Shown here in pieces: positions 8,071 through 15,401 of a stretch of DNA of 33,799 nt. Origin of the DNA: JAJPKE01 sp052143275 (GTDB lineage: Bacteria; Chloroflexota; Ktedonobacteria; Ktedonobacterales; JADMIN01); the NCBI GenBank assembly GCA_052143275.1, contig JBKQTH010000109.1:1-33799 (forward strand), written 5' to 3'. Under the pieces are notes generated by a model. The model did not search any database. It was not told where the DNA came from and saw nothing but the letters and a program-made list of their open reading frames with translations. The translations under genes and the position numbers were made by a program. Within the stretch, counting starts at the first letter, position 1; every line of letters starts with the position of its first letter.

Positions 8071-8076
8071 ATTATA
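8071..8076 (-). promoter_or_regulatory. -10 box of scpB, predicted leaderless start
   Basis: TATAAT on the minus strand (8076-8071) ends seven bases before the ATG (8063), so transcription should begin at or next to the start codon. No good -35 box was found 16-18 bp upstream. Confidence 0.5.
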
Positions 8077-8106
8077 ACACGGGGCAGTCAGCGAATGCGA
8101 GCGCTG

Positions 8107-8134
8107 TTGCATCCTCTCACCGGCGTGCTATACT
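8107..8134 (+). promoter_or_regulatory. Candidate promoter of the Ig-like protein/MutS-like operon
   Basis: TTGCAT (8107-8112) and TATACT (8129-8134) are 16 bp apart, with TGC directly before the -10 (extended -10). A perfect TATAAT at 8165-8170 is an alternative -10 without a good -35. Confidence 0.5.
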
Positions 8135-8176
8135 AGTTCCGCTGGTGCTCACGTCCTGCGTTACTATAATTGCAAT

Positions 8177-8192
8177 AATTACTGCAGTAATT
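8177..8192. promoter_or_regulatory. 16-bp perfect palindrome, candidate operator
   Basis: AATTACTGCAGTAATT is perfectly self-complementary. It lies just downstream of both possible promoters of the gene at 8275, a position suited to a repressor. The surrounding AT-rich stretch differs from the GC-rich average of the window. Confidence 0.4.
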
Positions 8193-8274
8193 GCTACAGT
8201 GTCTATTTTCGCTCGTGTCATCCAGTTCGCCGTGGCACCACCAAGCACAGCAGAGGAATTGAGAGGGCAACGGC

Positions 8275-9354
8275 ATGCAGCGTTCGGGACGCTTCGACAG
8301 GTGGAATTCTAGTCAAAACCATGGCATGGGAATGAGATGCGGCATGTTTCTGGCGCTGGCCCTGATTGGGACTTTGGGGCTGCTTGGTATCTTACCCGGC
8401 TCGCTTCTGGTGGCCAGTACCGCGTATGCCGGTAGCAGCGGCACGCTGATGATCATTGTCCCCAGTCCTTCTTCAGGCTCCCCACAGGGTCCGGTGGGAA
8501 CCAATGTGACCATTACCGCAACTGGTCTGACCGCCAGCGACACGTATGATATCGGCTTTGCCGACCAGAGCGGCTGCAGCTCAAGCTTCCAGTCCTTTGG
8601 CTTCACCGGCGTGCCGACGGACACCAGCGGCAATTTTGCCTACACCTTCGCCTGGCCGGGTTCACTGGCCACGGTGGGCACTACGTACTACATCTGCGCG
8701 CAGGACGCGTCCAACTCGCTGGTGCAGTCGCAGAACACCTTTACCGTTGCCGGGTCCCAGAGCCCAGCGATCACCACGCAGGCGGTGGCGGGACCGACCC
8801 CGGGCGCCGGAACCCCGACTCTGCCGACCAGCGGGTACTATCCCGGCTCGTATGTTGAGATACAGGGCAGCGGCTTCGAGCCTTCGGGGGTAACGCTGGT
8901 AGCCTACCTGAGTAGCACGCAGGTCCAGAGCCCATCCGATCTCAGCAACGCCAGCCAGCTCCCGGCGCTGGGAGGACAGGGCATTACCTCGAGCAGCAAT
9001 GGGCAGGTGACCGCCACCGTACAGATTCCTTCCTCGCAGTCAACGGGCTCCTACTACCTGTACCTGGTCTCCAACGACAGCCAGGCCAACGCGCTGCCCT
9101 CGCTGATGGCCAACGCCATCATTGCGATCACGGTGGCGCCCACACCTACCGCCACGCCAGTGCCGCCGACTCCGACACCTACCCTGGCAACGACCACCAC
9201 GACAACAACGTCCAACAACGGCGGCGGACCAGGCGTGGGCCGGTTGGCCGCGATATTTGTGCTAGGCGTCTTTAGCCTGGCACTTTTCGTCGTCGGCGTA
9301 TTCCTGCTGGTGTCGGCAACTACGCTTCCTCGCCAGGATCAGAGCCAGGGGTAG
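8275..9354 (+). CDS. Secreted, membrane-anchored protein with Ig-like (IPT/TIG-like) domains
   Basis: This is a 359-residue protein. A signal peptide spans about residues 21-52, with a likely cut after AYA. Two beta-sandwich-like regions follow: one around GPVGTNVTITATGLTASD, the second around PGSYVEIQGSGFEPSG. Both resemble the N-terminal strand pattern of IPT/TIG or filamin-like domains. A Pro/Thr linker and a run of Thr precede a C-terminal transmembrane helix (about 325-348). It is therefore expected on the outer face of the membrane, spanning the wall. AGAGGG lies seven bases before the ATG. It ends four bases before the MutS-like gene, so the two form an operon. Confidence 0.8.
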   Translation: MQRSGRFDRWNSSQNHGMGMRCGMFLALALIGTLGLLGILPGSLLVASTAYAGSSGTLMIIVPSPSSGSPQGPVGTNVTITATGLTASDTYDIGFADQSGCSSSFQSFGFTGVPTDTSGNFAYTFAWPGSLATVGTTYYICAQDASNSLVQSQNTFTVAGSQSPAITTQAVAGPTPGAGTPTLPTSGYYPGSYVEIQGSGFEPSGVTLVAYLSSTQVQSPSDLSNASQLPALGGQGITSSSNGQVTATVQIPSSQSTGSYYLYLVSNDSQANALPSLMANAIIAITVAPTPTATPVPPTPTPTLATTTTTTTSNNGGGPGVGRLAAIFVLGVFSLALFVVGVFLLVSATTLPRQDQSQG

Positions 9355-9358
9355 TTCC

Positions 9359-11362
9359 ATGCAAGCACCTGACCAGGAAGTGGTAAAGGACCAGCCAGCG
9401 GCGGAGGATATGCCTGAAGGGCCGGAGGCGGTCTACCAGGCGCGCTGCCGCCAATTTGGCCACCAGCAGGATTACTACGCGCGCCTGAGCCAGCAAACCG
9501 GCGGCAGGAATGTGATGCTGTTCTTCGGATCGGTGCTCTGCCTCTTTGTGGCCGCCTTTGGCGGTAGCTGGCTATTCTTCATCCTGGCGCTGGGCTTATT
9601 CGTTGCCTTTGTAGTGTCCTTTATACGGCTCGGCAAGATCAATCTCCAGGTGAAACGTTACCGCGAATACGGCAAGATCAATAGCGAAGGCTTGAGCCGC
9701 CTGAGCCGGGACTGGGCATCGCTGCCACTTCGGCAGCCCAAAGATGATGACGCGCCCCTTCCTCCCTACGCCACCGATCTCGACCTGCTGGGGCGCGCCT
9801 CACTACAGCACTTGCTCAGCACACCTACTACCGGCAATGGACTCTCCATACTGCGTAACTGGCTCCTGGAGCCGGCCAGCGCCGCGGAGATAAACGAGCG
9901 GCAAAAGGTAGTTGCCGAGCTGGCGCCGATGATTGATTTTCGCGATGATTTCGAGTTGAGCGGACGCTTGATGAGCGACGGCGCCGAAAGCGTCTATCAG
10001 GTCTTCCTGGGCTGGGCCGAGAGCGGCCCCTGGCTGTCAAAACGCCCCGTCTTGATCTGGCTCAGCCGCATACTCCCAGTACTGACCATCGGCCTGCTGA
10101 TCGCGCAGCTCACTCACCTGGCACCATATCCTTTGTGGCTAGCGCCGCTACTTATTGGTATCCTTGTGATCCAGGCAGACGGTAAGCCGGTCGAAGTGCT
10201 TCTGGATGAGGTCTCGGACCGCCAGCGGGTTTTCCAGCCGTATAGCGAGCTCTTCGCCCTGGTGTCACAGCAAAACTTCACCGCACCCAGGCTGCGGGCG
10301 CTGGTAAACCAGCTGACTGCCGGCGGGCAGCGCGCCGACCAACAAATGTCTCGCCTGGCGCGTATCCTGCAATTTGGCGATCTGCGCCGTTCCATGATCT
10401 TTCCCCTAATACAAGCGGTTCTGTTGTGGAACTTCCACACCCTGTGGATGCTGGAGGGGTGGCAGCGGGACACCGGGCAATACGCCCGGAGCTGGCTGGA
10501 GGCGCTGGGTACTCTGGAGGCCTATACCGCGCTGGCAACCCTGGCCTACGATCACCCCGACTGGGTATTTCCCGAAGTGACGAACAGAGGGGCCGGTGGT
10601 CGTAGTGGCAGCCGCGGCAAAGACCAGCGCACGCTGCTGCCGGTCCTGGCGGCTCGCAATCTGGGGCATCCACTTCTGCCCGACGAGTCATGCGTCGGCA
10701 ATGACGTCAGCATTGGACCTGCCGGCACGTTCCTGCTGGTCACCGGCTCTAACATGTCAGGAAAGAGTACGCTGCTGCGGGCTATCGGCACCAATATCGT
10801 GCTGGCCCAGGCGGGCGGTCCGGTCTGTGCGTCGTGGTTCCGACTGGCGCCGGTTACTCTGGCCACCAGCATACGGGTACAGGATTCACTGGAGCAAGGC
10901 GTCTCCTATTATATGGCCGAGCTGCAGCGCCTCAAGCAGGTAGTGGACAGCGCTCTCGAAGCCCAGGCTGAAGGTGACCGGATATTGCTCTTCCTCCTGG
11001 ATGAGATACTGCACGGCACCAACACCAGTGAGCGCCAGATCGCCGCCCGGCATATCATAGGCTATCTGCTGTCGATTGGGGCCACTGGAGCGGTTTCCAC
11101 GCATGACCTGACGCTGGCCGACTCGCCGCAGTTCAACCGCAGCAGCACCCTGGTTCATTTTACCGAGCAGTTCGAGCGCGGCGCCGACGGCCGCCCGATC
11201 ATGTCGTTTGATTACAAGCTTCGCCCCGGACTGGCCACCTCAACCAATGCTCTCAAGCTCATGGAGATCGTGGGACTGCCGCTGCCGGATACCGCTGGCT
11301 CAGCGGCTCCATCCCCTGACGCTAACTCAGGCGAACCTGACTCTACCGGCCAGGATGCCTGA
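9359..11362 (+). CDS. Membrane-associated MutS-like ATPase (MutS domain V family)
   Basis: This 667-residue protein has an N-terminal helical hairpin of two membrane segments (about residues 54-90), a MutS domain III-like lever region, a second pair of hydrophobic helices (about 225-270) and a C-terminal MutS ATPase. Walker A is GSNMSGKST (about 463-471), Walker B is LLFLLDEIL (about 540-548), followed by HGTN and STHD. The mismatch-recognition domain I of true MutS is missing, so ordinary mismatch repair is unlikely. The role of such membrane-bound paralogs is not established. The ATG follows AGGGG seven bases upstream, and coupling to the secreted Ig-like protein is likely. Confidence 0.88.
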   Translation: MQAPDQEVVKDQPAAEDMPEGPEAVYQARCRQFGHQQDYYARLSQQTGGRNVMLFFGSVLCLFVAAFGGSWLFFILALGLFVAFVVSFIRLGKINLQVKRYREYGKINSEGLSRLSRDWASLPLRQPKDDDAPLPPYATDLDLLGRASLQHLLSTPTTGNGLSILRNWLLEPASAAEINERQKVVAELAPMIDFRDDFELSGRLMSDGAESVYQVFLGWAESGPWLSKRPVLIWLSRILPVLTIGLLIAQLTHLAPYPLWLAPLLIGILVIQADGKPVEVLLDEVSDRQRVFQPYSELFALVSQQNFTAPRLRALVNQLTAGGQRADQQMSRLARILQFGDLRRSMIFPLIQAVLLWNFHTLWMLEGWQRDTGQYARSWLEALGTLEAYTALATLAYDHPDWVFPEVTNRGAGGRSGSRGKDQRTLLPVLAARNLGHPLLPDESCVGNDVSIGPAGTFLLVTGSNMSGKSTLLRAIGTNIVLAQAGGPVCASWFRLAPVTLATSIRVQDSLEQGVSYYMAELQRLKQVVDSALEAQAEGDRILLFLLDEILHGTNTSERQIAARHIIGYLLSIGATGAVSTHDLTLADSPQFNRSSTLVHFTEQFERGADGRPIMSFDYKLRPGLATSTNALKLMEIVGLPLPDTAGSAAPSPDANSGEPDSTGQDA

Positions 11363-11373
11363 GTAGGCTGAAT

Positions 11374-11392
11374 CAGCCGGTGAAGCCGGCTG
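11374..11392. terminator. Hairpin between convergent genes, possible terminator
   Basis: CAGCCGG-TGAAG-CCGGCTG forms a perfect 7-bp GC-rich stem in the 49-base gap between the ends of the MutS-like and AIM24 genes. There is no T run on either side, so it would be a non-canonical terminator at best. Confidence 0.4.
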
Positions 11393-11411
11393 GCTGGGTA
11401 ATCGCCGATGG

Positions 11412-12188
11412 TCAGTTACCGAAGATGCTCCCTAGATTTATGCCGGGCGCCGGGCTCCGGTTGGATTGGTCATCTTCGCCGGTAGGCATGTGCAGATACA
11501 TCGACTGGATACCCACCCGTCCCGGTCCAGTGAAGCGGTTGAAGACCAGGTTACCTGAGCCGCCGAAGATACCGGTCTTGAGGCCGTATACCATGGGCTC
11601 CATGTGGACGCTCTCATCCCTATAGATCCACCCGCCGGGCTCAATATCGATCTGCTCACCGGGGCCAAGCACCTTCTCGAAGACGTTGCCGTAGCCATGG
11701 AGCCAGACGACGCCTTCCGTCTGGGTAGCGGCAAATCGATCGACGAAGAAGCCAGTTGAGCCCAGCAGCATGTTGCCAATGCCTTGCTGGCGTGAGAATC
11801 CATAGTCCAGGTTGCCGGTGGCGGCCAGATACTGGTGCTCCCGTACCTCTATCGCGGCTCCGGGCTGAAGGTGAATCGGAAACACATGACCGGCGCCATC
11901 CCGTGAGAAAGCCACCTCACCCGGACCACGAGCCTCGGTCAGGAAGATCGGCATTCCAGCAATGACCCGCTTGAAGACGCCCTTCATCTGGTGAAGTCCG
12001 ATGTTCAGTCCTGGATCTTTCCAGAGAACAACATGGTGCTCGAAGATAATGGGAACGCTACCGTCGAGCAAGACGTGCAGCACCGGGACGAGCTCGCCCT
12101 GTATGCGATAGCTTAGTCCAGGGGCCTGTCCGTCTAGAACGCTGGTCGGCAGGAGCTGCGGTGGATTGGCTTGGTACTGGTAGCCCAT
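11412..12188 (-). CDS. AIM24 family protein
   Basis: This 258-residue protein matches the AIM24/TIGR00266-like family of beta-helical proteins. Characteristic pieces are GELVPVLHVLLDGS, HHVVLWKDPG, GMPIFLTEARGPGEVAFS, LGSTGFFVDRFAA and GEQIDIEPGGWIYRDES. Bacterial members have no assigned biochemical role; the mitochondrial namesake affects membrane organisation. I chose ATG 12188 (MGYQYQANPP) because an AAAGG sequence lies eight bases upstream. A longer open frame to 12467 gives an unlikely Arg- and Pro-rich extension. It is convergent with the MutS-like gene. Confidence 0.88.
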   Translation of the reverse strand: MGYQYQANPPQLLPTSVLDGQAPGLSYRIQGELVPVLHVLLDGSVPIIFEHHVVLWKDPGLNIGLHQMKGVFKRVIAGMPIFLTEARGPGEVAFSRDGAGHVFPIHLQPGAAIEVREHQYLAATGNLDYGFSRQQGIGNMLLGSTGFFVDRFAATQTEGVVWLHGYGNVFEKVLGPGEQIDIEPGGWIYRDESVHMEPMVYGLKTGIFGGSGNLVFNRFTGPGRVGIQSMYLHMPTGEDDQSNRSPAPGINLGSIFGN

Positions 12189-12234
12189 TGCGTGCGCCTT
12201 TCTCTCTCGTTGTCGTCGTAGCCTTTGTCTCTTG

Positions 12235-12261
12235 GGCTCAGGTGGCTCAGGTGGCTCACAG
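12235..12261. repeat. 9-bp tandem repeat upstream of the AIM24 gene
   Basis: GGCTCAGGT occurs twice in succession and once in altered form (GGCTCACAG). It lies in the untranslated region before the AIM24 start. No function is evident. Confidence 0.5.
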
Positions 12262-12310
12262 TGGCATACGGTTGCCGGTGTCGCGCAGTTGCACAAACGT
12301 GCCGCTGCTC

Positions 12311-12340
12311 TTGACCAGCTGGACACGTTCGGCGGATACT
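12311..12340 (+). promoter_or_regulatory. Candidate promoter of the 123-residue gene
   Basis: TTGACC (12311-12316) and GATACT (12335-12340) are 18 bp apart and point toward the gene at 12460. The predicted leader is about 110 bases. Confidence 0.4.
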
Positions 12341-12459
12341 GGGAGCGTGCGAAGGGCATTACAGATGTATCATATTCGAAGTCTCGGCCGCACTCGCCGA
12401 TGAGCGCTTGGCCTACATGCTGATGAGCGCTATTGAGAGCGGCCGGAAGGTGAATCACC

Positions 12460-12831
12460 ATGCCCAATCGTCCAACGAGACCACAGGATCACGGCGCCGA
12501 ATCTGAGCCAGATGGCAGCCTGCCTGGTGCTAGGCCTCCTGACATCAGCCAGTTGAATACGACGCTTCTTGTGCCGCGTACGGCTGTCGAGGCGGCAAGT
12601 ACCACGCGGATCACCGAGCATAAGGCGGCACTCGAATATCTCCGCGAGCTGCAGCAGGCTGTCGTGGTTGAGGTTACCGACGCGCGTAGCCGCGAGCGAC
12701 GCGCGGCCTCAGAGGAGTTGCGGGGCATCATCAAGCGGCACATCCAGGAGTTGTGGAGCTACTGGAAGAAGCTGGATTGGCAGGCAACTGAGCATGAGCA
12801 GGCGATGGAGCGCTTGCGCAATCCAGACTGA
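12460..12831 (+). CDS. Small hypothetical protein with a predicted coiled coil
   Basis: This is a 123-residue soluble protein. Its N-terminal third is Pro/Arg-rich and disordered in character. From about residue 50 it is strongly charged and helical (EHKAALEYLRELQQAVVVEV, then SRERRAASEELRGIIKRHIQ) with heptad-like spacing. I do not recognise the family. The ATG has a good ribosome binding site (GGAAGGTG, seven bases upstream). The gene stands between the AIM24 gene and the membrane-protein gene at 13007. An overlapping frame on the same strand is the open extension of that later gene and is not separate. Confidence 0.65.
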   Translation: MPNRPTRPQDHGAESEPDGSLPGARPPDISQLNTTLLVPRTAVEAASTTRITEHKAALEYLRELQQAVVVEVTDARSRERRAASEELRGIIKRHIQELWSYWKKLDWQATEHEQAMERLRNPD

Positions 12832-12934
12832 GTCATATTACGAGGTCCAGAGCGCGAGAGAGAAGCCGACCACAGACGTGCGTGATACGTGTCCGAGCCG
12901 TTATCCGCAACTTACCGGCCTGCGGGTTCGGAGT

Positions 12935-12960
12935 CATGATACAATAGCCTTAGTATCATG
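12935..12960. promoter_or_regulatory. Inverted repeat over an extended -10 promoter, candidate operator
   Basis: CATGATAC (12935-12942), ten bases, then GTATCATG (12953-12960) form a perfect inverted repeat. The left arm overlaps TGATACAAT, which reads as an extended -10 element for the gene at 13007. A dimeric repressor bound here would block transcription. No T run follows, so it does not look like a terminator. Confidence 0.5.
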
Positions 12961-13006
12961 TGTGTTCTGCGTGCAGCTGAATCCGTGGGGGGAGGAGACC
13001 GGAGCA

Positions 13007-13882
13007 GTGGGCAATCAAATCATACAATTGGCTGGGCTCCTGGTGAAGCACGCGCTGGGTGTCCTGTTGCTCTGCTGGCGACGCATGGCACGTGCCGCCC
13101 TCATCTCCCTCGCCGTGGGGTTTGTGCTGGTAGAGATCGCCGGATCGATCGCCGTTGGTCACTTCCCCCCTCCAGTGCTCACCCACGTGGTGGCGCTGGT
13201 CTTTGCGCTGGCAGCGGCGTACGCCGTGGCGCTTACCGTCATGATTAACGGGCTGATCGTCGGCTGCATAGATATAATCAGGGTACTGGAGGGGGATGGC
13301 GAGGCCGGTGCCGAAGCCATGGCCATGGCCGCCGAGCGCCGGGCGGGAGAGGCCGGAGGCGGCATTATGCGCTGGCTGGGCCAACCACGTGCCGCGCCGC
13401 TGCAGCTCGACGAACAGTGGTGGCAGACCCAGGCCGACATCGATGCTACCGACGTGTTCCAGAGCACCGCTCCCCGTCCGCGGGTGAACGCACGCCCAGT
13501 ACAGGCCAAACAGCTCCCACGCATCACGTGGGCTATGGAGCAGCTGGAGCGGTCGGCGGAATGGGCCACCGTCGCTGCTCCAACCGCTCCAACCGCTCCA
13601 ACCGCTCCAACCGCTCCAGCTGCTCCAGCGGCGACGGCCACTCGACCACTGCCGGCGGTGGTGGCGTCTCCTCCGCCACCGACAGAGACGCCACCACCGG
13701 AGGAGACAGCGGCTAGCCCAAGGGTTACGCGTCCAATATCGCGCCCACTGGTGGAAGAGACGGAGCCTGCGGTGGAGGGGCAGCGAAGCATATGGTCTCG
13801 CATCAGCAAGACTCTGGTCGGCAGCGTACACCCCCCAATTGAACTCGAAGGCGATGAAGCCTATGGTGACGAGGAGGCATAG
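13007..13882 (+). CDS. Membrane protein with Ala-Pro-Thr repeat linker
   Basis: This 291-residue protein starts at GTG 13007, preceded by GGAGGAG nine bases upstream. The frame stays open upstream to 12569, but that part is the shadow of the neighbouring gene. Hydrophobic helices at about residues 26-48 and 55-86 form the membrane part. A cytoplasmic-looking Ala/Arg/Glu-rich segment follows, then a perfect Ala-Pro-Thr repeat (about residues 191-205) and a long Pro-rich, acidic tail. I recognise no family. Its stop codon is directly followed by the ATG of the B12-binding subunit, so the genes are translationally coupled. Confidence 0.7.
   Translation: MGNQIIQLAGLLVKHALGVLLLCWRRMARAALISLAVGFVLVEIAGSIAVGHFPPPVLTHVVALVFALAAAYAVALTVMINGLIVGCIDIIRVLEGDGEAGAEAMAMAAERRAGEAGGGIMRWLGQPRAAPLQLDEQWWQTQADIDATDVFQSTAPRPRVNARPVQAKQLPRITWAMEQLERSAEWATVAAPTAPTAPTAPTAPAAPAATATRPLPAVVASPPPPTETPPPEETAASPRVTRPISRPLVEETEPAVEGQRSIWSRISKTLVGSVHPPIELEGDEAYGDEEA
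13577..13629. repeat. 9-bp tandem repeat coding for Ala-Pro-Thr units
   Basis: GCTCCAACC is repeated four times exactly (13577-13612), followed by two degenerate copies. It lies inside the membrane protein gene and encodes the flexible linker. Such repeats may vary in copy number between strains without breaking the frame. Confidence 0.85.
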
Positions 13883-14377
13883 ATGGCGGAAGAACGCAAG
13901 ATTCGTGTGCTGGTAGCCAAGCCAGGACTGGACGGCCACGACCGTGGCGCCAAGGTTATCGCGCGCGCATTACGCGACGCCGGCATGGAAGTCATCTATA
14001 CCGGCATACGCCAGACCCCCCCGATGATCGTGGAGGCGGCGATTCAGGAGGATGTGGATGCCATTCTCATGAGCATACTCTCCGGCGCGCACATGGCCAT
14101 TTTCCCCAAAGTGATGCGGTTACTGCGCGACAATGGTGTGGAAGACGTGCTGGTTATGGCCGGAGGCATCCTGCCGGATGAGGACATTCCCGCCATTGAG
14201 AAAATGGGGATACAAGGAAACTTCGGCCCAGGAACCCCGATGTCCACTATCATAGACTACGTTCGCAGCCACGTCGATCCCGAGCGCCTGAACCAGGATC
14301 TCGCGCCCATCAGCTCAAGCACCGCCGTGTCCCAGGAGACACCGGAGGGAAGCACGCCAGGCCCGGTGGCCGACTAG
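13883..14377 (+). CDS. Methylmalonyl-CoA mutase small/C-terminal cobalamin-binding subunit
   Basis: This 164-residue protein is one B12-binding domain. The signature GLDGHDRGAKV provides Asp17-x-His19-x-x-Gly22, with His19 the lower axial ligand to cobalt. MSILSGAHM and VMAGGILPDEDI are the conserved strand ends around the nucleotide tail. It corresponds to the C-terminal part of methylmalonyl-CoA mutase encoded separately, as in archaea and many Chloroflexota. The catalytic substrate-binding subunit is not in the window. The ATG directly follows the upstream stop, with GGAGG in the end of that gene. MeaB follows by one base. Confidence 0.95.
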   Translation: MAEERKIRVLVAKPGLDGHDRGAKVIARALRDAGMEVIYTGIRQTPPMIVEAAIQEDVDAILMSILSGAHMAIFPKVMRLLRDNGVEDVLVMAGGILPDEDIPAIEKMGIQGNFGPGTPMSTIIDYVRSHVDPERLNQDLAPISSSTAVSQETPEGSTPGPVAD

Positions 14378-14378
14378 T

Positions 14379-15347
14379 ATGTCCAACACCTACCCCATTG
14401 TCGAACGCTTGCTTTCCGGCGATCGGCGTGCGCTGGCGCGGGTGGTTTCCCTGATCGAGAGCAATGCGCCCGAGACACGCTCGATCCTGGCGCAGCTGCA
14501 CTCCCATGGCGGGCATGCTCACATAGTTGGACTTACCGGCTCACCGGGCGCCGGCAAAAGCACTCTGGTCATGCAGCTGGCGCGCGAGCTACGCCGGCGA
14601 GATCAGCGAGTCGGTATCATCGCGGTGGATCCGAGCAGTCCGTTTACCGGCGGCGCCATACTGGGAGACCGCATTCGGATGCAGGAGCTGGCCGGCGACC
14701 CCAATGTCTTCATCCGGAGCATGGCCAGCCGTGGCAGCCTGGGCGGGCTCGCCCGGGCGACTCGAGATGTGGTGCGCGCCCTTGACGCCGCCGGCTTTGA
14801 CACCATACTCGTCGAGACTGTAGGAGCCGGGCAGGCTGAAGTGGAGATCGTACGCGCCGCCCAGACTGTAGTCGTGGTAACGGTCCCCGGTATGGGTGAC
14901 GACATTCAGGCAATCAAAGCCGGCATACTGGAGATCGCCGACATCTTTGTGGTAAACAAAGCCGATAAGCCCGGAGCCGATCAGACCTCCGCCGAGCTGC
15001 GTATGTTGATGAGCCTGGATCAGCAGCGCAAGGATCGCCTCTGGCGAGTCCCAATCGTCAAGACCTCCGCCACTACTGGAGAAGGTGTTCCCGAGCTGGC
15101 CGATAGGCTGGCCGAACACCTGGCCTCACTGCGAGAGACCGGGCAGCTGGCCGCTCGCCACGCCCGCCAGGCGCGAAGCGAGATGCTCGCGCTGCTTCAC
15201 CAGTCGCTGCTCGATAAGCTGGATGCCACTTTAAGCCCGGAGGACTGGAGCCAGCTGGTCGACGAGATCGTGGAGCGGCACCTCGATCCCTACAGCGCCG
15301 CTGACGAGATTGCCCGCCGTATCGGCCTGTCGGCGGAGACAGAGTAG
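14379..15347 (+). CDS. meaB: Methylmalonyl-CoA mutase-associated GTPase MeaB
   Basis: This 322-residue G3E-type P-loop GTPase has Walker A GSPGAGKST at residues 54-62. GIIAVDPSSPFTGGAILGDR and the ETVGAGQAEVEI segment follow, and NKADKPGAD (specificity NKxD) lies near residue 193. MeaB gates cobalamin loading of methylmalonyl-CoA mutase and protects it from inactivation, in the cytoplasm. The gene begins one base after the stop of the B12-binding subunit, and the pairing of the two supports both calls. Confidence 0.96.
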   Translation: MSNTYPIVERLLSGDRRALARVVSLIESNAPETRSILAQLHSHGGHAHIVGLTGSPGAGKSTLVMQLARELRRRDQRVGIIAVDPSSPFTGGAILGDRIRMQELAGDPNVFIRSMASRGSLGGLARATRDVVRALDAAGFDTILVETVGAGQAEVEIVRAAQTVVVVTVPGMGDDIQAIKAGILEIADIFVVNKADKPGADQTSAELRMLMSLDQQRKDRLWRVPIVKTSATTGEGVPELADRLAEHLASLRETGQLAARHARQARSEMLALLHQSLLDKLDATLSPEDWSQLVDEIVERHLDPYSAADEIARRIGLSAETE

Positions 15348-15401
15348 ATACACACTTACCGAAGAAGCCATAGGTCGAAGTGCCGGACGGAGCACGGACG
15401 A

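Noticed and set aside
12189..12467. N-terminal extension of the AIM24 protein
   Set aside because: The composition is unlike the family, and the conserved part begins at the ATG with a ribosome binding site at 12188.
12946..12960. CCTTAGTAT shared by the repeats near 2063 and the operator near 12949
   Set aside because: A nine-base match between two sites in about 34 kb on both strands is expected by chance fairly often, and the surrounding sequences differ.
12569..13006. N-terminal extension of the membrane protein at 13007
   Set aside because: It overlaps the 123-residue gene in another frame and runs through the operator-like repeat. A good ribosome binding site marks GTG 13007.
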